Assembly (NCBI RefSeq): GCF_036323475.1
Contig: NZ_AP028934.1
Span: forward strand, 434,001-498,000
Reading direction: 5' to 3'
DNA from: Solobacterium moorei
Lineage (GTDB): Bacteria; Bacillota_I; Bacilli_A; Erysipelotrichales; Erysipelotrichaceae
Length of the DNA stretch: 64,000 nt
How positions within the stretch are numbered: the stretch's first letter is position 1; every line of letters starts with the position of its first letter. Made by a program: the position numbers and the translations under genes. Below, piece after piece: positions 34,540 to 43,400 of the stretch. The notes under the pieces are model-generated. The model ran no database searches. It saw only the letters and a program-made list of their open reading frames with translations, and had not been told where the DNA came from.

Positions 34540-34632
34540 TCTCCAATTCCCGTTATTATTATACCATGATTACTTTTTGCAAAATAAAAAGCAGAAGAAT
34601 TACCGATTTTGGGAATTGGAGATCTTCTGCTT
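34540..34632 (-). promoter_or_regulatory. Anti-readthrough region upstream of the IS transposase
   Basis: On the minus strand a -10 TATAAT lies just upstream of GGGAATTGGAGA (34551-34540), which is the ribosome site of the transposase. Its exact complement, TCTCCAATTCCC (34622-34611 on the minus strand), sits in the loop of a stem AAGCAGAAGA/TCTTCTGCTT (34632-34589). mRNA from the IS promoter lacks the complement; mRNA entering from outside carries it. Confidence 0.6.
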
Positions 34633-34686
34633 CTTTATTATACTTTATTTTTTGCTTTTTTTCCTTATTTGTTTGTCAACAGGCTG

Positions 34687-34713
34687 AAACGACTTTCTTG
34701 AAGTCGTTTTTAT
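34687..34713 (+). terminator. Terminator hairpin beside the IS right end
   Basis: AAACGACTT (34687-34695) pairs with AAGTCGTTT (34701-34709), followed by TTATTT. It probably belonged to the gene left of the IS before insertion. Confidence 0.7.
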
Positions 34714-35052
34714 TTAGATAGAATGCAGCATCATTTCTGAATTTTCAGTTGTGTTTTAACTAAGATTCGATACTGAAAAGGACATAAATGTAGAAGGTAT
34801 ATTGCAGTATATACACATAATAAATTAGAATCAAAAAACTTTTACTGATGCTCAATTTTCCAATGTATAGAATATGTTGTTAGTTATGACAAACTGTGCT
34901 ATTCTGAGAATGAAAAGAGATGCTCCAGTAGAAGGAGATAAAAAATTATTGGGGCACGGAGAGACTTTCTGTGGTCCATTTTTTGGAATATAGGAACGTA
35001 ATTGTTACGAGAATATTTGAGTATAACTGTTTTTGAAGGAAGGGAGAATAAA
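34714..35052. other. Non-coding AT-rich stretch
   Basis: I see no gene in these 340 bp. It contains only short ORFs without ribosome sites. The last 20 bp hold GAAGGAAGGGAG, the ribosome site of the broken gene at 35053. Confidence 0.5.
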
Positions 35053-35801
35053 ATGCTAAATCAGAAAGAGAAGATGAAAATCATACGAAAATCTCAAAAG
35101 ATAATGGAACATGCATGCAGGAATTTAATTACTCGTCTTATGCCAATAAAACTGATTTTTATTGGTATAAGACGAAAGAGAGATATTGTCAGATTTTAGA
35201 TGAATTGCCAGATATTGGTGGCGAAGCTAATGTACTGATTCATAATTTATACAAGTCAGCGTGGATTTTTGCACTCTATGATGTGGTAGGAAGAAACTTA
35301 ACAAAGGAAGAGATTGATACTGTAATTCATGAGGTTATGGAAGATGGTTTGAATATCTTACAGAAGATTCCTGGTAGGTTTTTGATGAAAAGAAAAGTTC
35401 TACGAAGTCTTTTGATAAGACGCATAGAAAATTACCAGAAAAAACTAGAACCTCATCTCCATAAAGATTGGCATAATACATGGGGTATGGAAGTGCAACA
35501 TGATATCAATGATGGTATTCATTTCGTACTAAGAGGATGTCCAATTAAAGACTACTGCGAGAAACATGGAATCATGGAGATTTTGCCATATCTTTGTAAT
35601 ATGGATCATCTTATGATACAAGCATTACAATTATATCTAATACGACCAAAGACATGTTCAAATGGTGATAAGATATGTGAGTATATGATTGTGGCAGATG
35701 ACAGTCCACTAGCAAAAATAAATCCTATCGCAGTAACGGACAGTGGGTTGATGTTGACGAAGAAGGAAAAAAATCATGCGATTTCAGGAATACGGGAATA
35801 G
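35053..35801 (+). pseudogene. L-2-amino-thiazoline-4-carboxylate hydrolase-like gene with an early frameshift
   Basis: A good ribosome site (GAAGGGAG) leads to ATG 35053 and the segment MLNQKEKMKIIRKSQKIMEHA. The frame then breaks near CATGCATGCAGG (35110-35120), and the protein continues as MQEFNYSSYANKTDFYWYKTKERYC in the +2 frame. One missing base would join them as ...MEHAMQEF. The long second part (228 aa) includes NTWGMEVQHDINDGIHFVLRGCPIKDYCEKHG and DHLMIQALQLYLIRPKTCSNGDKICEYMI, typical of the ATC-hydrolase/L2HGDH-like small family. Translation from 35115 is possible but lacks a site. Probably inactive. Confidence 0.65.
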
Positions 35802-36445
35802 GGAGAATCCAACGCTTGTAATGTTGCAGCCGATGCTAATGAATCCAAGTGCTTTCAATTTTGTAATTCCGCAGTGTAGCAAGAATTATCATGTTGTTGT
35901 TCCTACCATGCCTAGACATGATTCTCAGGAGCCAAATGAACAATATACTTCGATTGAGGAAATTGCTTCTTGCATTGAAAACTTGGTACAGGAACATTGT
36001 GGTGGACATGTGAAATGCATCTATGGCTTTTCAATGGGTTGTGCAGTCACTATTCGTCTTCTATCTGATAGAAACATCACGGCTGATACCTACGTAATAG
36101 ATGGAGGAATCACACCGTATCAACTATGGAAACTACTTAAATATCTGATATGTTTGCGTGATTTTATGATGATTTGGCTAGTGAAACATATGAGTGTAAA
36201 GGTTTTACGGAAGATGATGAATTCAAATAAGTATTCCGAGAAAGATGTCATTTATGTAAGGGATTGTCTGCATAGCTTGCATAATCGAACCATATGGAGA
36301 GGATTCTACTCTACAAACAATTACGATGTTGCACTTCCTTTGTTGAAGTCTGTTGGAAAAGTTTTTTGCTGGTATGGGACATGCAGAATCCATTACAGTC
36401 TATCCAGAAATTTTCTGCCAAATGCTTGCTAAAAATATCTGCTGA
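35776..36445 (+). pseudogene. Alpha/beta hydrolase with a damaged C-terminus
   Basis: The first about 200 residues form an alpha/beta hydrolase: LVMLQPMLMNPSAFNF, PTMPRHDSQEP and the nucleophile elbow YGFSMGCAVTIRLL near residue 81. After KSVGKVFCWYGT the reading frame ends in a poor tail (stop at 36432). In another frame the next bases read GMGHAESITVYPEIFCQMLAKNIC, the expected His-bearing end, stopping at 36445. A deletion with frameshift has therefore cut out the acid region and displaced the catalytic His. It overlaps the upstream gene by 26 bp, so both were one operon. Confidence 0.7.
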
Positions 36446-36503
36446 ATGAAGGATTGGAATTTTGCTATATGTTTAGATATGTATTTATGAAAGGAGAATA
36501 ATC

Positions 36504-37265
36504 GTGAAAGTAGATTATAAGAACTGGGTACCGAAAGGACTGATTTTTGCGGTAGCAGTGGCATTAGTGGTTATGGCAACGATTGGTATTATAATTAAAT
36601 ATGTTTTCGTGCGGATCATTGTAAGTGTATTGTGTGTTGGCTTATTTGTTGTACTGTTGTGGTTGGTTGCCATGTATAAAGCATTTGACTATCGTGGCAA
36701 AAGGCAGATGTCTCGTCAAATCATTGCGGGAATTGCGGAATATGTAAAAGTGCCTGCTGGAGGGTCTTGTCTTGATGTCGGTTGTGGAAGTGGTGCATTA
36801 ACAATTGCTTGTGCAAAGAGAAATCCAGATGCGGTGATTACTGGGATTGATCGTTGGGGCAAGGAATATGCTTCGTTCAACCAAAATCTTTGTGAAAGAA
36901 ATGCAATGGCAGAAGGTGTGGGAAATACTCGTTTTATACATGGTGATGCTGTTTCACTAAACTTCCCGGATGAAAGCTTTGATGCAGTTACCAGCAATTA
37001 TGTTTATCACAATATACCTTCAAAGAATCGACAGGAGATTCTTCTAGAAACATTGCGTGTTTTGAAGAAGGGCGGTTCTTTTGCTATTCATGACATCTTT
37101 TCCGTATCAAGGTATGGTGATATGAACATTTTTGTGGAGAGACTCAAAAGTATGGGTTATCACAATGTGGAGCTAATTCCCACGACAGAAGGATTGTTTA
37201 TGTCACACTGGGAGTCTCTATGGATGCAGCTTAGTGGGTCTGCACTTTTAGTTGGGGAAAAATAA
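36504..37265 (+). CDS. Membrane-anchored class I SAM methyltransferase
   Basis: The 253-residue protein starts at GTG after GAAAGGAG. Two hydrophobic helices (GLIFAVAVALVVMATIGIIIKYVFVRIIVSVLCVGLFVVLLWLV region, residues 12-56) precede the methyltransferase core. Motif I is CLDVGCGSGALTIACAKRNP (near residues 89-108), and D-x-x-x-x-Y-V-Y-H-N-I with LRVLKKGGSFAIHDIF follows. Substrate unknown. Unlike its two upstream neighbours it looks intact. Confidence 0.85.
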   Translation: MKVDYKNWVPKGLIFAVAVALVVMATIGIIIKYVFVRIIVSVLCVGLFVVLLWLVAMYKAFDYRGKRQMSRQIIAGIAEYVKVPAGGSCLDVGCGSGALTIACAKRNPDAVITGIDRWGKEYASFNQNLCERNAMAEGVGNTRFIHGDAVSLNFPDESFDAVTSNYVYHNIPSKNRQEILLETLRVLKKGGSFAIHDIFSVSRYGDMNIFVERLKSMGYHNVELIPTTEGLFMSHWESLWMQLSGSALLVGEK

Positions 37266-37301
37266 GGAAGCATGTGAAGATAGGAATGATCTTTATCCTA
37301 A

Positions 37302-37685
37302 TATTTTTTAATAATTGGAAAGGTCAAAGGAGATGAGGCTGATAGAGGCATAGATTGGGTTGTTATGAAAGAATTTATCGAAACTATCGGCATATATCAG
37401 TTCTATTTCAGAGTAAAGTTTGTGGGCAAAGCGCAAAGCTACTCATTGAACAAACTGCGTGCACTTCTGGAACATTGAGGTCTAAAGCTAGTTATCTGCA
37501 CTGGTCACACAGGATGGACAGATGATTTTGAGTTTGCTTTTCGTCATATTGACAGGGTTTGTAATGCATGGAAGAAAACACAAAAGCCGATAGATCCACA
37601 TGCACCTTTCGACGGCTACGACGAGGCAAACAATCCAGAAGAACAGGCAAGATCTATGTGCTTACCGAAAGCATATCAGGCTTGA
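37302..37685 (+). pseudogene. Metallo-hydrolase-like fragment with an in-frame TGA
   Basis: The frame is open from 37302 to 37685 except for TGA at 37476-37478. It lacks a start and the N-terminal metal-binding half. It reads GDEADRGIDWVVMKEFIETIG...SLNKLRALLEH-stop-GLKLVICTGHTGWTDDFEFAFRHIDRVC and ends EEQARSMCLPKAYQA. The CTGHTG segment recalls the C-terminal metal ligand of MBL-fold hydrolases. It is a truncated, mutated remnant between a methyltransferase and a reductase gene. Confidence 0.6.
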
Positions 37686-37704
37686 ATAAAAGAGGTGGAA
37701 ATAT

Positions 37705-38670
37705 ATGAAGGTTCTAGTATATGGTATTGGTGTCATTGGATCTTTGACTGTACACGAACTTTGTAAAGCAGGTAATGATGTTACCATTGTTTCAAGAGGC
37801 TGCTGGAAAGAAGTGTTGGAACGTCAAGGATTGCAAATTCATTCAGGAAAAAATAAGTGGATTGATTATCCAAAGGTATTATCTAAATATGATGGCCAAG
37901 TGTATGATGTGGTATTTTCCATCATGCAGAATCAACAGCAGGCGAATATTCTAGATACATTAGCAGAAATTCAAGCAAAATATATTGTGCTAGTTGGAAA
38001 TAATTTGCAAAGTACTGAAATGCAACGCCGACTCGAAGAAAAAGGAAAACATCCGAATGATATTTTATTTGCTTTTCAAGCCAGTGCTGGATTACGACAT
38101 GAAAATTACACGGAAGTTGTAAGTTTTAATCAAACGGAATTTACAATAGGACATTTAAAAAATGAATTATGTTTTGAAGAGCAGACCTTCTTTCAAAAGC
38201 TTTTCTGTGGTTCTAATATGAAGCTTTGCTTTATGGATGATATGGAGAGTTGGCTATTTTGTCATGTGGCTTTCATTCTGCCAGTGGTATATCTTTCCTA
38301 TGGTCATCATTGCAATCTTAGAACTGTCACAATGAAAGATATAACAATGTATGTGCAAGCGACAAAAGAAGCTTATGCTTTTCTCAAATCAATTGGTATG
38401 CAGATTCGTCCCAAAAATGATGATAAGAACTTGGTAGGAATTCGTGGTATTCTTTTAAAACTTATTCTGTGGTCTATCGCGAAGACAAAGCTAGGGGCAT
38501 TGATTGCGAGTGATCATTGTCGGAATGCCGTAGCTGAAATGCAGCATCTAGATGATAGTTTCAATGCGTTGCGAAACAAAAATCCACATTTAGAAATGCA
38601 AAATTTTGATGAACTTAGGAGCAAAATGCCGACATGGGATAGTCTATATCAAGAGTACAAAAAGGAATGA
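37705..38670 (+). CDS. Ketopantoate reductase-like (ApbA/PanE N-domain) protein
   Basis: The 321-residue protein has the Rossmann start MKVLVYGIGVIGSLTVHELCKAGNDVTIVSRG (GxGxxG near residues 7-12) and VVFSIMQNQQQANILD, as in the ApbA NADP-binding domain. The C-terminal half is helical but lacks clear PanE catalytic motifs, so true ketopantoate reductase activity is doubtful. AGAGGTGG precedes the ATG. It may belong to the same partly decayed operon as the genes before it. Confidence 0.75.
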   Translation: MKVLVYGIGVIGSLTVHELCKAGNDVTIVSRGCWKEVLERQGLQIHSGKNKWIDYPKVLSKYDGQVYDVVFSIMQNQQQANILDTLAEIQAKYIVLVGNNLQSTEMQRRLEEKGKHPNDILFAFQASAGLRHENYTEVVSFNQTEFTIGHLKNELCFEEQTFFQKLFCGSNMKLCFMDDMESWLFCHVAFILPVVYLSYGHHCNLRTVTMKDITMYVQATKEAYAFLKSIGMQIRPKNDDKNLVGIRGILLKLILWSIAKTKLGALIASDHCRNAVAEMQHLDDSFNALRNKNPHLEMQNFDELRSKMPTWDSLYQEYKKE

Positions 38671-38704
38671 ATTTAAATCGTCTGAATTTGAAGAGAAATT
38701 GATT

Positions 38705-38730
38705 GGCGGTGTGCTTATACATCGCCTTTT
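38705..38730 (+). terminator. Terminator after the reductase gene
   Basis: GGCGGTGT (38705-38712) pairs with ACATCGCC (38719-38726), followed by TTTT. Confidence 0.75.
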
Positions 38731-38833
38731 CATATGTTAGAACAAGGATAGAAATAACATTGGTGTATTTAAAACAGGAGTTCATACATTTGATTTTATG
38801 CAATAAAATAAAGATAAATATTAGGTTTTCTTT

Positions 38834-38861
38834 ATGTTATGTACTTATTGTAAATGAATCT
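38834..38861. repeat. 28-bp target duplication, left copy
   Basis: Starts ATGTTATGTACTTATTG and ends ATGAATCT. It is identical to 40390-40417. Long duplications of this size are typical of IS1202-type elements. Confidence 0.9.
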
Positions 38862-40389
38862 GTCAACCAAAAATGAAAATGTCTTAAAAATTAACGAACA
38901 TTAGCGGAGCTATAATAGTTCTGCTTTTTTGTAAATAATTGATATGAATACTTCCTCCAAGGGTGAGATATCGGCGGAATATATACTTTCTTTTTCTCAG
39001 GAGTTTCAATGATATTATCGAACTCACCCGAATTTTCTTCAAACACTTGTACTTCTTCTAAGATGTATAGTGTATCCATCGCATTGACAAAGATCTTTTG
39101 ATCAAATGATTCAATAACCAATACCTCCATCTTAGGTCTTAGTGGAATTCTATTGTGTTCCTTGTCATAGGCCATCCAATACTTGTTTTTGAACTTGATA
39201 CAGTTGCCTTGATCGACTATTCTCGATGAAATGATTGCCAATGTTTGATTGATTGTTTCTATATCTGGTTGTACTTCAAATACAGAATTGGTACTATTCA
39301 AGTGTAGGGCGAACCTTGCATTGAATTCCTTTAGGTAGGATTTTAGGAACTTATTCGCGTCCGCCATACAAGTAATACGAGCACGTCTAAGTTCAACTGG
39401 CAAACGTGATTGGAAAGTCTGGTTGAGACGTTCGATGCGTCCTTTGGCTTGTGCGATGCTCGTTGTTTTGATTTCGACACCAAGGTTATGGCAGGCGTAG
39501 GAGAACTGTGTGAAGGTATCCTCGTCGTCGAAGGCCTTGGTTTTCTTTCTGTATTCAAATACGGTTCGTTTATCCGTATAGAATAGAGCGGGTATGCCAT
39601 AGTCGACTAGTATCTGATGGAAAACGTTGTAATAGCCACATAGGGTCTCTTGTATATCAAAGTAGGCTCCAACAGCAGTACCGGTCGCATCATCTACAGC
39701 TAGGTGTAGATGCCATATCTCGCCAGGAATCCATTCGTAGCTTGAAGCGTCCATTTGAATCATCTCTCCCATATATTTGGATCTAGATCTTCGTGAATGA
39801 GGCGTATCATCTTCAATTGATTCGATTTGTTCATTGATTGCGTTTCTGGCCTTTGTAGATGTTGTTTGGTCTAATCGTTTTGTCAAACGTTCCTTTAATT
39901 GTTTCTTGGTTTTTCGATGGGCCTTTGGGGACAAGACATCGTGTTCTGATAACCAGTTTCTAATAGTGGTGTCACTGATGGAGATGCCGAGGTCCATCTG
40001 GACGATTTCACTGAAATGAGTGATGTTGGCATCAAGATACTCGTTAAGATAGAGTTCAATGATTTTGTTTTTCGTTTCCAGTGAGAATGTGTTTGATGGT
40101 AATCGTCCACGATTACCATGTGAAAATGAGGATTTGCCTTCAGACTTATAACGTGTAATCAGGCGGTTGATAGTACGAATAGAACAATTTAGTTTTAATG
40201 CCGCACGGCGTTTATTGCCAGAATGATCAACCAGTTCTTTAATAATGTTGTATTTGTTTTCTTCCATAGGGGTTAATATAATCTTTTTCATATTCAATCC
40301 AATCTAATGGAATGAATCATAACAATTCCTTTCTATAAATGGGGCATTTTCCCTTTCGGTTCATTAAGACAATATCAACTTCGATTCAG
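38862..40389 (-). mobile_element. IS1202/ISNCY-type insertion sequence (1528 bp)
   Basis: The element lies between two identical 28-bp direct repeats. Left end TGTCAACC...AATGTCTTAA and right end (opposite strand) CTGAATCG...ATTGTCTTAATGAAC are partly matching inverted ends. It encodes one transposase with HTH and integrase-type (rve) domains. The long duplication plus this transposase class identify the IS1202 group. The insertion sits right before the promoter of the surface-protein gene. Confidence 0.88.
38891..40297 (-). CDS. ISNCY/IS1202-group transposase
   Basis: The 468-residue protein has an N-terminal HTH (NKRRAALKLNCSIRTINRLITRYKSEGKSSF, residues 28-58) and a second HTH-like arm (ISDTTIRNWLSEHDVLSPKAHRK). 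The rve DDE core has GEMIQMDASSYEWIPGE (first Asp), FYTDKRTVFEYR (second Asp region) and AKGRIERLNQTFQSRLP (Glu). The C-terminal region is strand-rich. It is intact and in frame, so the element may be active. Confidence 0.9.
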   Translation of the reverse strand: MNMKKIILTPMEENKYNIIKELVDHSGNKRRAALKLNCSIRTINRLITRYKSEGKSSFSHGNRGRLPSNTFSLETKNKIIELYLNEYLDANITHFSEIVQMDLGISISDTTIRNWLSEHDVLSPKAHRKTKKQLKERLTKRLDQTTSTKARNAINEQIESIEDDTPHSRRSRSKYMGEMIQMDASSYEWIPGEIWHLHLAVDDATGTAVGAYFDIQETLCGYYNVFHQILVDYGIPALFYTDKRTVFEYRKKTKAFDDEDTFTQFSYACHNLGVEIKTTSIAQAKGRIERLNQTFQSRLPVELRRARITCMADANKFLKSYLKEFNARFALHLNSTNSVFEVQPDIETINQTLAIISSRIVDQGNCIKFKNKYWMAYDKEHNRIPLRPKMEVLVIESFDQKIFVNAMDTLYILEEVQVFEENSGEFDNIIETPEKKKVYIPPISHPWRKYSYQLFTKKQNYYSSANVR

Positions 40390-40417
40390 ATGTTATGTAC
40401 TTATTGTAAATGAATCT
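40390..40417. repeat. 28-bp target duplication, right copy
   Basis: Identical to 38834-38861. It ends in the first base of the -35 hexamer of the surface-protein promoter. Confidence 0.9.
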
Positions 40418-40445
40418 TGACGAGAAGGTTAGTATATGCTAACTT
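40394..40445 (+). promoter_or_regulatory. Surface-protein promoter with a palindromic operator
   Basis: The -35 TTGACG (40417-40422) and a -10 TAACTT (40440-40445, 17-bp spacing) flank the near-palindrome GTTAGTATATGCTAAC (40428-40443). This is a classic repressor position. The TTAG-N6-CTAA form recalls DtxR/MntR-type metal regulators (inference). TATGTACTTAT at 40394-40404 matches the repeats upstream of the BMP promoter. Confidence 0.55.
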
Positions 40446-40483
40446 ATTAAAGCAATTGTTTTGTTTAGAATAAGGCAGGTAAA

Positions 40484-43400
40484 ATGAAAATGGTAAAAAA
40501 CGGTATTCGTAAGATTTTAATTGCATTTATTATAGTCGTAATATCTTTTCAAAGTAGCTTTGTTGGAAAGGCTGCAGAGGAACCTACGATTATAGATAGT
40601 GGGTATTCGATTTTGGGAAATACGCTCAAATTAAATGATGCGGGATATATGAGCGATATCATAGGTGTTTCTGTTAATGATAAGGAATACACAAAAGTTG
40701 ATAAGAAATCCGATTTGATAGCTTCGGAAAAATATGCATTACTAGAGGATGGTAATATTGGCATCTCATCGTTAAAAGAAAATGATGTTGTTACAATTCA
40801 TTTTAGTTCCGGAGATTTAAAAGTTACAATTAAAAATCCTCAGAGCTTCTTTGGTATTTATGATAAGAGCAGTGTGATATTTACAAAGAAGAACCAAGAG
40901 ACACCAAAGGAAAATACTCCAGAAGAGGAAAAGCCTCAACCTGAAACAACTCCGAAACCAAAAGATAATAAAGTTGATTTGAAGTTGAAGGATACATATT
41001 TCTTGGGACAGTTTGAGGTACAGATAGAACCACAAGAATATGTAAATGATATTACAAAGCTTCAAATTGATGGTGTTGATCAGCAAGAAAAAGAGAACAA
41101 ATACCAAGCATTTAATGGTGGTTTCTACTTGGATAAAACAAATTATAAAATCATTATGAATGAACCAAATGATGGTGCTAAGCTATCGCTAACGATGAAG
41201 GACGGTAAGGTATATCAATACCAATACAATAAGTCTACAAATAAAGTTGGGGAAAGACTTGTTTTACAAAATGAGAATTCAACAAAACCGGCAGAAACTC
41301 CAACACCAGATACGGAGAAACAGCCAGAGGAAAATTCACGGGTTGTGAAATTGACAGATGTAAGCTCCTTTGGGGATTATAAGATTAGTGTTGAACCAAA
41401 GGAAGTAATCAATCAAATCACAAAGATTCAAATCAACCATGCAGTACAAGAAGAAAAAACGAGTAAGTGGTTAGCATTTAACGGTGGTTACTATTTGGAT
41501 AAAAATAATCATACAATTATCATGAATGAGCCAGGGGATGATGCACTAGTATCAGTTACATTAAAGAATGGTAAAGTATATCATTTTAAATATGTAAAAT
41601 CCAACAAGGCAGGTACACGTTTTGTGGCGCAGAAAGATGAAGAGGTTAACTCTACAAAGATTCTCAAGGTTAGAATCATTGGTTCGTTTGAAGGTGCTAT
41701 TCAAGGACAAAAGAAGTACGATGCAATCTCAGGTGCAAGTACATCTACAAGCGTAAATAAGAATAGTAACGTACAAGTACAGGCGGCTGAAGTAGAAAGC
41801 GAAGATGCTGTCGTGCCAGAAAGTGCTTGGAAGCCATTAAGCCAGATGAAGAATTTATATGCAGATCGTAAGCAATTTACGATTGAACTTTCACCGGAAT
41901 CTGGTATGAAAGCAGTATATAACGTATATGATAGTTCAATCACACTATCTGGAACGCCAAAGAAGATTGGAAAATATCCTGTTAAGGTAAATGTGAAAGA
42001 TGCTGCAGGAAGAACAGCTAGTTCAAATGTTTTATATTTCCAAGTATATGGTACAAATGAGAAATTAGAAGATCATCTCAAAGTGGAAAATGCACGAAAG
42101 ATGAAGGATGGAAAATATATATGGGATATGAATCCATGGGTGATTACAGAATTTACGCACGATGCATCTCAGACCGTGACGGTGCCAAAAGATATCAAAG
42201 CATGGTATGGATCAAATACGACAGGTGTATATGGAAAACTAGGACAAGCAATTGAGCAAGGTGGTCAAATCAAGCATACCCTTGTGATTCCATCAGGTGC
42301 TAATCTTACAATGGTTAATATGATTGTGAATAGTAGTGTACGTATCGTTGTTGAAGATGGCGCAAAGTTAAATCTAAAAGATACTTCTATTTATGGAGAA
42401 ATCGTTGTAAAGAAGGGTGGTACCTTTAAGATGAACCATGAAGTTGACCATTTAGGGAATGCGAAGTTCCTCACTGGTGCTATGATTAACGGACAGTTGA
42501 TTTTAGAGGATGGTGCAACCCTTGAAGATTCTAAAATTTATTCTAATGCAAACTTCTTAACAGATGGTAATAAAGCTAAGAAAATTGACACTCCAGTTGT
42601 TGTTGCCAAAGGGAATGTTACGATAAAGGGTCAAGTTTATATTCGTGGAGATGAATCTGCTACTGGTGAATATAACGGTAAGAAGGTTGGTGGACAACCT
42701 GCCTTACGCATTGAAAATGGCACTGTTAATGTAACAGAAAATTCTACACTAGGTGTATATGGCGGTGGTCGTTTTGCAACGACATCTATTGGTGGTAATG
42801 CTCTAGAACTTTCCAATGGTGAAGTGACAGGAAAAGGAAAACTTGTTGCTATTGGTGGTGCTTCAACATGGGGACATGCTGGTAACGCTGTTGTGGGTAC
42901 CGGAAAGATTACAGTTAAGTATGCAATCTTGAATGGAGGCAATGCATATGGAAAGGGTTCAACACCAGGTAAATCACATGAAAAAGGTGTTGAGCTATTT
43001 GATACAACGATTGGTAAGGCAACAGATGGAAAGGTTCTAACAGTTTCAAGTGAAAATGATCAACCTTTGTATTGGAAGAGTATTACAGATGAAGTACCTT
43101 CTGCGGATGCGTACTTTGGTACAGAGAGAATTTCTAGCAATAAAAAGCCTGAAACAGAGAAACCGATGAATCCAAGCAAGCCCGAGAAAAAGCCAGCTAT
43201 TCTTCATATTAATTCTGTGGAAGCAAACTTAGAATTAAATAATGTAGAGAAGTACGAAGCATATGATATTTACTTTGCTGATGAAGCTGGAAATGAAATT
43301 ACAGTAGATGAAAAGAAGCAGGTACGTGTGAGTTTGAAGACAATGTCTTCGGAAGGTGTTGAAATTTATCACCGTAAGCATGATGGTTCTTTGGAAAAAA

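Larger units (their letters stand above)
33023..34681 (-). mobile_element. Second IS1182-like insertion sequence (about 1.66 kb)
   Basis: TGTTGACAAA at 33023-33032 and its complement TTTGTCAACA at 34672-34681 are candidate terminal repeats. CAGnn upstream of each extends the match outward. The transposase reads on the minus strand. It has no RHH passenger gene, unlike the IS at 11760. I see no clear target duplication. The right end abuts a terminator hairpin and the left end abuts the hairpin CACTTCA-TTA-TGAAGTG (33000-33016). Exact ends are tentative. Confidence 0.7.

Noticed and set aside
37476-37478. TGA as selenocysteine or recoded Trp
   Set aside because: No SECIS-like stem was seen, the residue is not at a known Sec position, and the gene lacks its N-terminal half. 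Other genes in the window use TGA as stop.
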